Origin: a virus
Virus record (IMG/VR): IMGVR_UViG_3300021961_000249
Span: 1 to 38,308 of that record
Length of the DNA: 38,308 bases
Direction: 5' to 3' (one strand)
A program made the position numbers and the translations under genes. This document shows positions 1 through 9,161 of the stretch, piece by piece. The notes under the pieces were generated by a model that had not been told where the DNA came from, did no database searches, and saw nothing but the letters and a program-made list of their open reading frames with translations. Position 1 is the first letter of the stretch; each line of letters begins with the position of its first letter.

Positions 1-2983
1 TAGAATTTTGAATTGATATTATATTATTGAAAACTGCACTGGACCCGCTCATCTTGACACTCAAAATTGGAGTAACTGCAGTTGATGAAATATTACTTCT
101 GTCAACTCCAATTCCACCACCTTTTAAATGAAGTAAATATGACGGATTAGTAGTTCCTATACCAACATAACCAGAACTATTGATACGCATTGCTTCACTC
201 AATGACGCTATACTTCCAACCGCAACTGTTTGTGCTGCTCCAACATACCAACGGTGTGTATCGCTGCCTTGAACATAAGCCATTCTACCTAAATTACTTG
301 CTGGAGTAGAACTAAAGAATGATGCGGCTGATGCAGTCGATGGAGATACGCCATAACCTAAAAATGGTCCACCACTACTATATTCAGAACCAAATACTAC
401 TATGTTGCCAGTATCATATGCACCTTGAAGTATTATTGCTCCTTGTGGAGATGTTCTGTTTCCTGCGGTAATGTATCCTCCGCTTACTTCTAATTTTGAT
501 ATTGGAGATGATGTGCCTATACCAACAATTCCAAAACTACCTGTTTTACTTGCACTTATATTACTGCAAGTAATATTTGCAGTCATTACACTACTTCCAC
601 TGATATATCCTGATACTGTAATTCCGTTTCCATCTTCTGATACAATTGAATCTCCAATGATATTTACACCAGTGGCTTTTGTCAGTCTTCCACTTGTTAA
701 ATTAGTTTGTTGGTCAGGCCCTACAATTATTTTACTATTTACACCGCTGCCTGTTACAAAGAAATAATCTCCTTGACCATCCCACAAGAAACTACTTAAA
801 TTGCCACTTCCACTATCATACATTTCTATACCGGCATATCTTTGATATGGACTTAACGCATTTAGAGTAATTATATTGTCAGTAACAACCAAAGTGCTTG
901 AAGTAATATAAATGTAACTTGCACTAAATAATGAAGCAAAAATACTACCGGTAACAGTTAAATTTCCATTGATAAATGCGTTACTAGCAGTAATTTTTGA
1001 AGCAATAATATTTCCACTTGCACTAATATTACTTGCAGTCAAATTTGTAAGTGACAATCCATCACTCAAACTTACACTACCTGTAAATTGGTGAGTATTG
1101 GTTGATGTAAACCCGTGTCTACTGCTTCCGCTTACGTCCAACAAGAAAGCAGGACTTGTTGTACCTACACCAACATTTCCATTTGTATCTATTGTTACTC
1201 TTCCAGTTCCATTAGTTTCAAATATAAGTGCGGACGCATCATTTGTTCCTAACAATGCAGTTGTTCCAAAGCTATTTCCACCTTGAACAAATGCATTTCC
1301 GCTTGGAGAAACATAACTTGCAGTTGATGCGTTATTAGCCCAACTAGCAGTTCCAAATAAACTTGCAGTAACTACACTAGCACTAATATTTCCAGTTACA
1401 TCAAGTGTATTAACAGGGACAGTCGTACTTCCTATTCTTGTTTTACCCGCAAATATATTTAAATCACCTGTATCAGCTTGATAAATACCCCATCCATTGG
1501 TAACAATATTTGTTGTTTTTTGTTTATTAATATAAACACCATATGAATTAGTAACAGTTATACCACCAGCACCACCGCTGGGAAATGGTGACCCAATTTG
1601 ATGATTATATAAATTATTAATACTACCAGTAGAATTTCCTGTAATTATATCAATAAAAGTTCCTGTTCCAGCAATCCAATTAGGAATGCTAAATGTTGGA
1701 ATATTTGGACTGATTTGATTGGTCAAATATGTGTTTGTTATGTTTCCGCCTGAATCCAATGATGCTGTATTGGATAATAAAGTTCCATTTCTTGATGCTC
1801 TATAACTTCCACTAAAACTTCCACTTCCGGCGATAATTATCTGATCAAAACTTGCTTGATTTTGAATTGCGGTGCTTGAAGTGAAATTATTAACATAATA
1901 AGCATTATTTATACCACTATCATTTGCACTAGTAGCCAATCCTTGGTTTTGATTTTGAACTGTAGTAATAAATAATGATGCTGAACCCAATGATCCATTA
2001 TGAGTATCTGCTATATTAAGTCTGTATAATCCACTGGTAGATGTATTTATTGCAACATTACCATTACTATTAATGGACATTCTAGTAGTGCCATTGGTTT
2101 CAAGTGCTAATGATTGTGCATCATTTGTTCCTAATAAAGCAGTTGTTCCAAAACTATTTCCGCCTTGAACAAATGCATTTCCACTTGGTGAAACATAACT
2201 TGCAGTTAAACTATTATTGGCCCAACTACTTGTAATATTATATGTTCCAACAGGTAAAAATGAAGCAGTTGATGCGTTATTAGCCCAACTAGCAGTTCCA
2301 AATAAACTTGCAGTAACACTACTTGCCGTAATATTACCAATTACATGTAATGTTCCTTTGGGATCACTAGTTCCAATACCAACTTGACCACTGCCACTAA
2401 TAGAAATACCACCGGCAGTTGCACTCCATGGCGCAATAAAGAAACATTGGCTAGAAGAAATTGAAGAACTTAAAAATATTATACCACTATCACCGCTTGC
2501 AACAATTGGATTATAAGAACTGCCGGCGGCATTGGTTAAGAACAGAGTTCTTTTTTGATTTGCACTTGCAATTTCTATTTGGTGTGCAGAACTTGGCGTT
2601 GTAGATCCGGTATAAACGTGTAAATTAGAATTTGGAGAAGTAGTTCCTATACCTACATTTGAACCACTTTCGTATATACTACTCGTTCCAACTGAAGTTG
2701 AAGAAATAAATTTTGCTATATAATTTGTAGTTCCTGAAACAGTTCCAGAACCTCCGCCTGCATTTAATGCAAATGAAGCAGTTAAAGCATAACTGGAACT
2801 TATTGCATTTCCTACTGTAAGACTATTTAATGAAGCACTTGTAAGACTGGCACTATTATTAAATAAAATAACACTACTGGTAGCAGCTGATATCTTTGTT
2901 TCTAAAAAAGTATTGCCGGATGAACTAACCGTGCTTAGGATTAGATCCCCTGCATTATAAATTACTTGACTTCCAATAGGCAT
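1..2983 (-). CDS. Tail-fibre-like repetitive virion protein, C-terminus outside window
   Basis: The frame is open from the ATG at 2983 to the left window edge (994 whole codons), so the 3' end is missing. The protein is rich in Ser, Thr, Gly, Ala and Asn, with no signal peptide or membrane segment. Five copies of a motif close to VGIGTTSP, each followed by a short L-x-V strand, are spread along it. Such repeats are typical of trimeric tail fibres and often precede a C-terminal S74-type intramolecular chaperone, but that region is not visible, so a chaperone is only a guess. A segment around RYAGIEMYDSGSG matches RYAGIDVYDSGSG in the next gene upstream, so the two are related. Internal duplication is strong, including an exact 53-base repeat. 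The start is preceded by the ATATTTATA-like element and has no Shine-Dalgarno sequence. Likely role: receptor-binding or distal tail fibre. Confidence 0.75.
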   Translation of the reverse strand, partial: MPIGSQVIYNAGDLILSTVSSSGNTFLETKISAATSSVILFNNSASLTSASLNSLTVGNAISSSYALTASFALNAGGGSGTVSGTTNYIAKFISSTSVGTSSIYESGSNVGIGTTSPNSNLHVYTGSTTPSSAHQIEIASANQKRTLFLTNAAGSSYNPIVASGDSGIIFLSSSISSSQCFFIAPWSATAGGISISGSGQVGIGTSDPKGTLHVIGNITASSVTASLFGTASWANNASTASFLPVGTYNITSSWANNSLTASYVSPSGNAFVQGGNSFGTTALLGTNDAQSLALETNGTTRMSINSNGNVAINTSTSGLYRLNIADTHNGSLGSASLFITTVQNQNQGLATSANDSGINNAYYVNNFTSSTAIQNQASFDQIIIAGSGSFSGSYRASRNGTLLSNTASLDSGGNITNTYLTNQISPNIPTFSIPNWIAGTGTFIDIITGNSTGSINNLYNHQIGSPFPSGGAGGITVTNSYGVYINKQKTTNIVTNGWGIYQADTGDLNIFAGKTRIGSTTVPVNTLDVTGNISASVVTASLFGTASWANNASTASYVSPSGNAFVQGGNSFGTTALLGTNDASALIFETNGTGRVTIDTNGNVGVGTTSPAFLLDVSGSSRHGFTSTNTHQFTGSVSLSDGLSLTNLTASNISASGNIIASKITASNAFINGNLTVTGSIFASLFSASYIYITSSTLVVTDNIITLNALSPYQRYAGIEMYDSGSGNLSSFLWDGQGDYFFVTGSGVNSKIIVGPDQQTNLTSGRLTKATGVNIIGDSIVSEDGNGITVSGYISGSSVMTANITCSNISASKTGSFGIVGIGTSSPISKLEVSGGYITAGNRTSPQGAIILQGAYDTGNIVVFGSEYSSGGPFLGYGVSPSTASAASFFSSTPASNLGRMAYVQGSDTHRWYVGAAQTVAVGSIASLSEAMRINSSGYVGIGTTNPSYLLHLKGGGIGVDRSNISSTAVTPILSVKMSGSSAVFNNIISIQNS
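1320..1372. repeat. Exact 53-base direct repeat, copy 1
   Basis: It is identical to 2265-2317, inside the same tail-fibre-like gene and in the same reading frame. It encodes the module around LFGTASWANNASTA. The neighbouring segment encoding SPSGNAFVQGGNSFGTTALL is also present twice, with a few base differences. This points to recent duplication or recombination within the fibre gene. Confidence 0.9.
2265..2317. repeat. Exact 53-base direct repeat, copy 2
   Basis: Second copy of the 53-base unit at 1320-1372, about 945 bases away and in the same frame. Confidence 0.9.
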
Positions 2984-2987
2984 ATAT

Positions 2988-2995
2988 TATAAATA
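2988..2995 (-). promoter_or_regulatory. TATTTATA element upstream of fibre gene
   Basis: The sense strand reads CTATTTATA, then ATAT, then the ATG at 2983, a gap of 4 bases. This is one mismatch from the ATATTTATA element seen before most operon-leading genes here. It lies just downstream of the terminator-like hairpin at 3041-3070, as expected for a new transcription start. Confidence 0.45.
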
Positions 2996-3040
2996 GTTAT
3001 GATAATAAATATACGATTGATATAGTATATTACAATATAA

Positions 3041-3070
3041 CAACCCAAGAAACCGAAATTTCTTGGGTTG
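3041..3070 (-). terminator. Hairpin terminator after long fibre-like gene
   Basis: A perfect 12-bp stem (CAACCCAAGAAA with TTTCTTGGGTTG) closes a 6-base loop 30 bases past the stop codon of the minus-strand gene ending at 3100. The following minus-strand sequence (TTATATTGTAAT) is T-rich but not a pure T tract, so termination may be weaker than at the other hairpins here. Confidence 0.65.
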
Positions 3071-3099
3071 CCAGAAACAACATACTCTTGATTTTTATA

Positions 3100-6000
3100 T
3101 TAATTGAACCACTGTGATAATGGAACTCTCTTCCAAACTTGATTTGTATAAACGTATATAAAATTATTATCTACATTTATTTGACCAGGCATACCACTAG
3201 AAGTTGGTGTATTTGGCACCAAACCAGGTGCATTTCCTGGGAAACTGCCTGTGCTTAATGTCAATGTATTAAATGAACCTGTTATATAAGTAACCAAAAC
3301 TCCAGTTGCATATGTTATACTTCCAGTTAATTCAACTCTTAAATTGGATGAACTAATTACGGAACTTGATATGTAATTAGAATAAACATTAGTTAATAAT
3401 GCGTTTGAAGCAGTGATTCTTGAACTAGAAACGTTTGTAGAAAATACGTTTGTATATAATGCATTGGAAGAAGTAATTTGAGAAGCACTGATACCTGTTC
3501 CTGTGTATGACAATGTAGTTCCATTATCACTCAACAAACTGTTTGTTATATTCTTTCCACTTGATTGGACTTTTGGAATTACATTTGTTGTCAATGTAGT
3601 TTCACTGCCAAATTGGCTTAAAGGACCACCAATAATTATGGAACTTGCAGTTGTATATGTTCCAGATCCACTATTTGCACTAAATATAATCCAGTTATCC
3701 GTTAAAGAGTCCCACAAGAAAGAACTAGTAACATTACTTTGTATACCACCGCTTCCGCTATCATATACATCAATACCTGCATATCTCATTATTGGACTAG
3801 CAGCATTCAATAAAATTCTATTATCACCAATAATAATCGTGCTGCTACTAATATTTACGATTGAACTTGACCCATAAATTGTCAAATCTCCATATAAAAA
3901 TGTAGAACCTGACACATGTAAATCTTTACCAATTCCAACACCGCCATTGACCGTTAATGCGCCTCCATTAGTCCAACTTGTAGCATTTGTCGTATTGCTA
4001 AATAAAATTTTATTACTTGCAGATACTGGCAGTTCTGTAATAACGCCGGTATTGGCACCTTGGCCAGTAAGCACTCTAAACCCATTAGAGTTTTTTCCAA
4101 CATACAATGATGCTGTTTCATTACTTATTGGTTGACCAATTTGGATTGTGGCACCTCCTGTATCGCTAAATAATGATATATAATTAAGATTTGTGCCATT
4201 ATCATTACTTATCAATAATGACCCACTCGTATCTCCTATTTTTACTGTATTAGTATTTGGATTATAAGACAATACATTACTGTCTGTTAAAATAGACTGA
4301 GCGCTTCCTGTATTTTCAACAAACGCAACATAATACGTAGAATTGGTGTTAGGTATATTTGTTACAACAACCTTACTTGCAGTTTCAACTGTTCCTATTA
4401 TAGACCCCACCACAGATAAACTTCCACTAATACTCAAACTTCCAGTTACTTTAACGGAATCACTTGTAGCATCTCCTAAAAGTGTATTTCCAGTAGCGGT
4501 AAGATTTGTAAATGTGGCCGCTGCTGGAACAACTCCACCTATTACGGTGTTATTAATAGTGCCACCGTTTATAGTAGCATTACCAGTAGAAACGCTACTA
4601 CCACTCAATGCACCTGTAATTGATGTTATTATTGCATTACCAGTAACATTTATATTACTTGAGGTTATTGCAGTTGCAGATAAAACACTAGTAACAGTTA
4701 CAGTGCTTGAGGTTATTGCATTTGCAGATACAATCAAAGCCGCCCCGCTCAATACATTAACACCTGTTATACTCGTAAGTGTAGCATTTCCAGATTGAAT
4801 GCTACTACCGCTCAATGCGCCTGTAATTGATGTTAATGTAGAATTACCAGTGACTGACAAAGACGACCCAGTGAATTGTGTTCCAACAATGATACCTCTA
4901 CTTGCACTAATCGCAAACGCTGTTCCTGATGTGCCGGATACGCTGTCTATCAATAATGCAACCGAACTACCAGTTGATACCAAAGAAGTTATACTAAACA
5001 CCGTATTAGAAGATGTTACGGCTGAAGCACTTATATTAACGCCTACAATTGTACTGCTACCTGTTGACATCAATTCAACAAAATCAACACGGTTAGTAAA
5101 TAATGCGGCGCTAGAGGTTATTTGAGATGCAATAAATGCTCCGCTGCTACTCAATGTATTTGTAGTTGCATCCCAAGTTAGTGTTTGACTATCGGTTCTT
5201 AACGATCTTGCACCTGTTGTGCCATCTACAAAAGTTACATAATAAGGCCCTACTCCTGTAGTTGTATCTGTAAGTATAACCGTGCTTGAAGTAGCTGCGT
5301 AACTTGAACTTATTGCATTACTTGAAGTAGCATTTAATGTTCCAACGATAGATAAACTTCCACTAATACTTGCGCTACCTGTAACTACTATTAAATCACT
5401 TGTCGCATTTCCTAAAAAGGTATTTCCAGTAGCGGTAAGATTTGTAAATGTGCCTGCGGCAGGTGTTGTTCCACCAATGACAGTATTGTTAATATTACCG
5501 CCATTGATTGTTGCATTACCGGTGGAGACGCTACTTCCGCTTAATGCGCCCGTGATTGTGGTCAAATTAGAGTTACCAGTGATCGTCAATGATGATCCTG
5601 AAATAGAACCTACTACCGAAAAACTACCTGTTAATGATGCAGATCCTGTAATTTGTAATGTATCAGTTAATGCGTCACCTAAGACTGTATTTCCCAAAAC
5701 AGTTAAACTTCCACCATCAACAATACTTGAACTTACGGTTAGAGTATTTGATCCCAAATTACCTGTGAAATTTGCACCAGATGCACTAATTACAAGATTT
5801 GCCCCATTCAAATATGATGTAGATCCTGAAAATAACATGTTGCCACTTGCCGTGACATTGGTCAAGTTAGTAGCACCAATTACAGTTAAAATGCCTGAAT
5901 CATAAATTCCACTTGCACTTAACGTAGAACTCATTGATACCGGACCAGTAAACGTTGCTGCTGCGGAAGTCAATGCGGTGCTTGCGCTTATTATACTTGC

Positions 6001-6204
6001 TGTAAGAGTAGTAACAGTTAAATTAGTAATCGTTACACTTGGAAGCGTATTACTGCCGGTAAGATAACCTGACGCATCTGTCAATATAAGAAGGTTACTT
6101 CCGCTTATAATTCTCTCTGTAAATGGAAATTTTCCAAATCCATCCGCACTTGCACTCGTTTGTGCGATTATTACATTTAATTGATTGTCATTTGGGTAAG
6201 GCAT
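3100..6204 (-). CDS. Long repetitive tail-fibre-like virion protein (1034 aa)
   Basis: A 1034-residue Ser/Thr/Gly/Asn-rich protein built of short beta-type repeats (many copies of SGSLS, TGSAS, SSSV and ITGALSGSS). A module containing NNTVIGGTTPAAGTFTNL occurs twice as near-identical copies, a pattern common in phage fibres. A later segment (RYAGIDVYDSGSG, then SSFLWDS) is shared with the downstream fibre-like gene. The C-terminus, YVYTNQVWKRVPLSQWFN, resembles the end of the gp15-like protein just upstream. No enzymatic motif is visible. The leader contains ATATTTATA 26 bases before the ATG, and a minimal ATG-TAA start-stop lies between the two. A hairpin terminator follows the gene. Likely a long tail fibre or baseplate-attached structural protein; the exact role is unknown. 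Confidence 0.75.
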   Translation of the reverse strand: MPYPNDNQLNVIIAQTSASADGFGKFPFTERIISGSNLLILTDASGYLTGSNTLPSVTITNLTVTTLTASIISASTALTSAAATFTGPVSMSSTLSASGIYDSGILTVIGATNLTNVTASGNMLFSGSTSYLNGANLVISASGANFTGNLGSNTLTVSSSIVDGGSLTVLGNTVLGDALTDTLQITGSASLTGSFSVVGSISGSSLTITGNSNLTTITGALSGSSVSTGNATINGGNINNTVIGGTTPAAGTFTNLTATGNTFLGNATSDLIVVTGSASISGSLSIVGTLNATSSNAISSSYAATSSTVILTDTTTGVGPYYVTFVDGTTGARSLRTDSQTLTWDATTNTLSSSGAFIASQITSSAALFTNRVDFVELMSTGSSTIVGVNISASAVTSSNTVFSITSLVSTGSSVALLIDSVSGTSGTAFAISASRGIIVGTQFTGSSLSVTGNSTLTSITGALSGSSIQSGNATLTSITGVNVLSGAALIVSANAITSSTVTVTSVLSATAITSSNINVTGNAIITSITGALSGSSVSTGNATINGGTINNTVIGGVVPAAATFTNLTATGNTLLGDATSDSVKVTGSLSISGSLSVVGSIIGTVETASKVVVTNIPNTNSTYYVAFVENTGSAQSILTDSNVLSYNPNTNTVKIGDTSGSLLISNDNGTNLNYISLFSDTGGATIQIGQPISNETASLYVGKNSNGFRVLTGQGANTGVITELPVSASNKILFSNTTNATSWTNGGALTVNGGVGIGKDLHVSGSTFLYGDLTIYGSSSIVNISSSTIIIGDNRILLNAASPIMRYAGIDVYDSGSGGIQSNVTSSFLWDSLTDNWIIFSANSGSGTYTTASSIIIGGPLSQFGSETTLTTNVIPKVQSSGKNITNSLLSDNGTTLSYTGTGISASQITSSNALYTNVFSTNVSSSRITASNALLTNVYSNYISSSVISSSNLRVELTGSITYATGVLVTYITGSFNTLTLSTGSFPGNAPGLVPNTPTSSGMPGQINVDNNFIYVYTNQVWKRVPLSQWFN
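4484..4516. repeat. 33-base direct repeat, copy 1, inside fibre gene
   Basis: Identical to 5420-5452. It forms the core of a longer, diverged duplicated module (roughly 4440-4630 and 5360-5580) that encodes TFTNLTATGNT and its surroundings. Confidence 0.85.
5420..5452. repeat. 33-base direct repeat, copy 2, inside fibre gene
   Basis: Second copy of the unit at 4484-4516. The flanks are diverged but clearly alignable. Confidence 0.85.
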
Positions 6205-6230
6205 ACGTAGATTACATAAAGGTTAATATC

Positions 6231-6239
6231 TATAAATAT
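6231..6239 (-). promoter_or_regulatory. ATATTTATA element upstream of long fibre gene
   Basis: Exact ATATTTATA on the minus strand, 26 bases before the ATG at 6204, in the short AT-rich gap after the gp15-like gene. A candidate phage promoter. Confidence 0.45.
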
Positions 6240-6273
6240 ATAAATTTTATATTAAATTATAAATTTTATATTA
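6239..6273. repeat. Tandem 16-base AT repeat in intergenic gap
   Basis: TATAAATTTTATATTA occurs at 6239-6254 and again at 6258-6273, a 19-base period. The second copy contains the stop codon of the gp15-like gene. The unit is close to self-complementary and could fold weakly. No function is evident. Confidence 0.7.
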
Positions 6274-7455
6274 GGATGTCCATTGTGCGATATCTTGACG
6301 TAACCATCTTCCGCTGACATAAATATAATGATAGTCTCCGTCATATGCCATCCAACCTTCTTCACCATAATCAGATGGTGTAGATGGAGCTGGATGCCAA
6401 ATTGGACAACATGCTGATCCTGTGCCTGTTCCGCCATTTATCGTTTGTTGAACTATTAATGCAGCATAACTTGCACGTATTTTTTCCAAAATTTCCCCAC
6501 CTTCTGTGGTTGATTTTTCTGTTACAATTGTAGGTTTTGGAAATCTCCAAATATCATTATTTGATGATATTGGATTAATATCATAATATGGATTTGCTGG
6601 ATTACTATAACTGTTCTTTTTGATATCTTTTTTGACCGCATTCATTTGAGTGCCAGACACCAATTCAGAAGTTATACTTATTTTTCTTGGAGTTAAATAC
6701 TTTTGAACGGTTTTCTTTCTGTCCTCAAAACTTTCAGGTAACAAATACGCATATACAGTTAAATTAAAAGTAGAGCGTATAATTCTATCTTTTTCAGTTG
6801 GACTTTCAGATGTATTTGTATAATCATTTATACTAACTCTGAATTTAAAATTTTGAGGATCTCCCCAATAATCTTCGCTTGCATAATTAATCTTTTCTAA
6901 AACCGCATTCATTTGTTCAATATATTCTGTCCATACCATAAATTCATATTCAACCTTAACATGATCAGGCAAAGACAGACTATAGATACTGTTAACTGGA
7001 GCAACTGTTTGATTTAATACACTAAATTTATCATATTTATTTTTTTCACTAAACTTAGTCAAAACAGGATAAGAAAGATATCTATTTAATGTCATCATAC
7101 TTTCATTTTTTGCAAATGAATTTCTTTTGAACATTATTATAGGTAATTGTATTTTTCCTTGGTTATCACGCAGATATCCATCTACTTTAGCAGATTTCCA
7201 TTTTTCTGGGTTTCCATAAATTATTGGGACTTTTACATTTTCACCCGCATCAATAATTGTAGGATTTATTACATCTTCAATGTATTTGACAATGGCAGTA
7301 TCAATATCGATTAATGATATTGTAAAATTTTTCTTTGGGTCTTGGTCACGGCGAACATCAAACGCACGATTTGTTGTATTTGTAAAATACTTATTTTCTT
7401 GCGTTTTGTCCTCATTTGTTGGGACTGGATTATTTGTATTGCCTTTCCACGACAT
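6271..7455 (-). CDS. gp15-like tail sheath stabiliser / tail completion protein
   Basis: The 394-residue protein matches the pattern of T4 gp15 (272 aa), which caps the tail tube and sheath and joins the tail to the neck. Shared traits are an N-terminal helix and strand followed by VKVPIIYGNPEKW, a Pro/Leu-rich IQLPIIMFKRNSF strand, then YSLSLPDHVKVEYEFMVWT and a segment about the two-residue-per-strand fold (NFKFRVSINDYTN). It lies directly after gp14-like and gp13-like genes, in the T4 order 13-14-15. It is longer than T4 gp15: the last 60 or so residues add a Gly/Cys/Pro-rich tail (ACCPIWHP) and an end module, YHYIYVSGRWLRQDIAQWTS, that resembles the end of the adjacent fibre protein. The start is 2 bases after the stop of the gene upstream (TAA-TT-ATG). 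The assignment rests on recalled family pattern plus gene order. Confidence 0.65.
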   Translation of the reverse strand: MSWKGNTNNPVPTNEDKTQENKYFTNTTNRAFDVRRDQDPKKNFTISLIDIDTAIVKYIEDVINPTIIDAGENVKVPIIYGNPEKWKSAKVDGYLRDNQGKIQLPIIMFKRNSFAKNESMMTLNRYLSYPVLTKFSEKNKYDKFSVLNQTVAPVNSIYSLSLPDHVKVEYEFMVWTEYIEQMNAVLEKINYASEDYWGDPQNFKFRVSINDYTNTSESPTEKDRIIRSTFNLTVYAYLLPESFEDRKKTVQKYLTPRKISITSELVSGTQMNAVKKDIKKNSYSNPANPYYDINPISSNNDIWRFPKPTIVTEKSTTEGGEILEKIRASYAALIVQQTINGGTGTGSACCPIWHPAPSTPSDYGEEGWMAYDGDYHYIYVSGRWLRQDIAQWTS

Positions 7456-7457
7456 AA

Positions 7458-7928
7458 TTAATATTGTCTATTTACCAAGTTAATTTTACTCAATCTGCTA
7501 TAATGTGTATTGCAAATTATACTAAGTGAATTGTCACTTTGACCACCTAAAAATTGTTCTTGAACTACATTATCAATTTCATGATAACGGTCATTAAAAA
7601 ATATCAAATCTCCAACTTCTGGGAAAAAATTAGCTTCTTTCAAATCTAATTCTCTGAACTTATATACAACTGTTTGGTCTCTGTCAGGTCCAAATCCTTC
7701 ATCGTCTGTTGTTGGGTCTGTTCTATCAATTAAAGCATTAATTTCAATGCCTGGATAAAAACTTTTACCTTCTGACCCAGCTTCTCCATATACATTTGTA
7801 TTAGTTTCAGATGCGGCAATCTTAAATAATACAACAAAAGTTTGGATTAAATCCTCGTTTAATTCACGGTTTATGCCGTTTATATAAGCTAGGTCTCTTG
7901 AACTAAAATATCTTCCGTATAATCCCAT
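7458..7928 (-). CDS. gp14-like neck protein (putative)
   Basis: A 156-residue protein. Its C-terminal half has the neck-protein pattern of a Pro-x-x-Gly-Asp-Leu-Ile-(F/Y)-Phe turn (FFPEVGDLIFFNDRYHEID) followed by VVQEQFLGGQ, similar in style to T4-like gp14, which closes the head-tail joint. It is shorter than T4 gp14 (256 aa). Position between the gp13-like and gp15-like genes supports the call. An AGGA lies about 8 bases before the ATG, one of few Shine-Dalgarno-like sites here. It starts 3 bases after the preceding stop (TAA-TTT-ATG). It could instead be another small head-tail adaptor. Confidence 0.5.
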   Translation of the reverse strand: MGLYGRYFSSRDLAYINGINRELNEDLIQTFVVLFKIAASETNTNVYGEAGSEGKSFYPGIEINALIDRTDPTTDDEGFGPDRDQTVVYKFRELDLKEANFFPEVGDLIFFNDRYHEIDNVVQEQFLGGQSDNSLSIICNTHYSRLSKINLVNRQY

Positions 7929-7931
7929 AAA

Positions 7932-9125
7932 TTATCCTACGTAAATTAAAAGTGGAACGGATCGCAACGTATCTCTCATTTTTTCAGCTTCAGTAGCTTT
8001 TGCTTCCATCAAAGCAGTTCTGCCTGTCGCTTCAAGATTTTCTCTCAATTGAGTAATTAATGCTTCCTTTTCTGTTTGAGCTTCATTTCTCAATTCTCCA
8101 CCATCTAAGGTAACTTCTCCGCCGGGTATTGGCACAATATTATATTTTTGTCTTATTGCACCCAATAATTCCTTACATAATGCTAAGAAATACTTTTTAA
8201 TCCACTGTTTACCCACAGCATTTAATTTGTTATAAACTACATTTTGATAGGGAGCGTTACTATAATCGCTGACTTCATCATAATTATCCGCAGGTGAAAC
8301 TGCACTATTAAACTTATCTTTTTCTACCACATATTCAACATAAGCATCATGGTCATATGTTGGAATTGGAAAAATTTTTAATTGATTATTTGTTATTTCA
8401 AAACTATATGCACTCTTACGAACCATGTCGTTAAATTCAATGGCTTGACCACGAAGCAAATCTTCAAAGATTGGAGTCATTAAGAATTGAGTAGCAGGAC
8501 TATAACCAGCAAATCCCATTTCATTTAATATATTACTATAACTCATACCAGTCATACTGAATGGGTCATAAATACGAGCAAACGCTGGAGCTGGTCCGTG
8601 AAATAATCTTCTAATTTCTACCTTGTTTCCACATTCACGTTCACATTCAATTAACTGATTTAAATCGTAATTTTGTTGACCCTTTTTCAAATGAACAGGA
8701 ACTCTTTTTACTGGAACATCTCCGCCTACATCAATTTCGCTTCCATATTGACGAGACAATTTTACAACAAATGGAAGGCCTGATCCTTGTATATTTTTAC
8801 CTGTAATATTTGGATTATCAGTTGTATTTAATCCTTGCAAATTCAACAAATTATTTCTGATATTGAACTGATTTACTTGTGCGCCATATTCGCTGACAGC
8901 TTCTTCAAAACAAGCGTAAAAACTGACATCTTTCAATTCAATGTCAATGATTGGATATCCTAATCTTTTTGCTGCCCATTCTGCACTTTTCTCACAATCA
9001 TATTCAAATTTACCAATACTGGCAGTATTGGAAGTTTCACTCAAATAAAATCCAAAGGGAACCGTAGTTAAGTTAACTGCGCTTCCACTGCCGGGCCATC
9101 TAATTGTGGTAGGGTCAAATGCCAT
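7932..9125 (-). CDS. gp13-like neck / head-tail connector protein (putative)
   Basis: A 397-residue soluble protein. Residues of about 45-85 (CEKSAEWAAKRLGYPIIDIE, then LKDVSFYACFEEAVSEYG) follow the pattern of T4-like gp13 neck proteins: a short helix, a (L/Y)G-x-P-hydrophobic turn, and an acidic helix. The middle is mixed, and the C-terminal third is a long charged helix region (KEALITQLRENLEATGRT) suited to packing against the portal. It opens the 13-14-15 block. The start is preceded by ATATTTATT, 4 bases upstream, so this block may have its own promoter. Confidence is moderate because the assignment relies on remembered motif style and synteny. Confidence 0.5.
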   Translation of the reverse strand: MAFDPTTIRWPGSGSAVNLTTVPFGFYLSETSNTASIGKFEYDCEKSAEWAAKRLGYPIIDIELKDVSFYACFEEAVSEYGAQVNQFNIRNNLLNLQGLNTTDNPNITGKNIQGSGLPFVVKLSRQYGSEIDVGGDVPVKRVPVHLKKGQQNYDLNQLIECERECGNKVEIRRLFHGPAPAFARIYDPFSMTGMSYSNILNEMGFAGYSPATQFLMTPIFEDLLRGQAIEFNDMVRKSAYSFEITNNQLKIFPIPTYDHDAYVEYVVEKDKFNSAVSPADNYDEVSDYSNAPYQNVVYNKLNAVGKQWIKKYFLALCKELLGAIRQKYNIVPIPGGEVTLDGGELRNEAQTEKEALITQLRENLEATGRTALMEAKATEAEKMRDTLRSVPLLIYVG

Positions 9126-9129
9126 ATAT

Positions 9130-9138
9130 AATAAATAT
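9130..9138 (-). promoter_or_regulatory. ATATTTATT element upstream of gp13-like gene
   Basis: One mismatch from ATATTTATA, 4 bases before the ATG at 9125 on the minus strand. It would serve the 13-14-15 block. Confidence 0.35.
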
Positions 9139-9161
9139 TAAAACAATTAGATTTATTATAA

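Noticed and set aside
4343-5905. Long plus-strand open frames opposite the fibre gene
   Set aside because: They are rich in Leu/Val/Pro, as expected for the reverse complement of Ser/Thr/Asn-rich repeats, have no start signals, and lie wholly inside a convincing minus-strand gene.
1-6204. CRISPR-like regular repeats
   Set aside because: The repeats are in frame, coding and of irregular spacing; there are no unique spacers of constant length.
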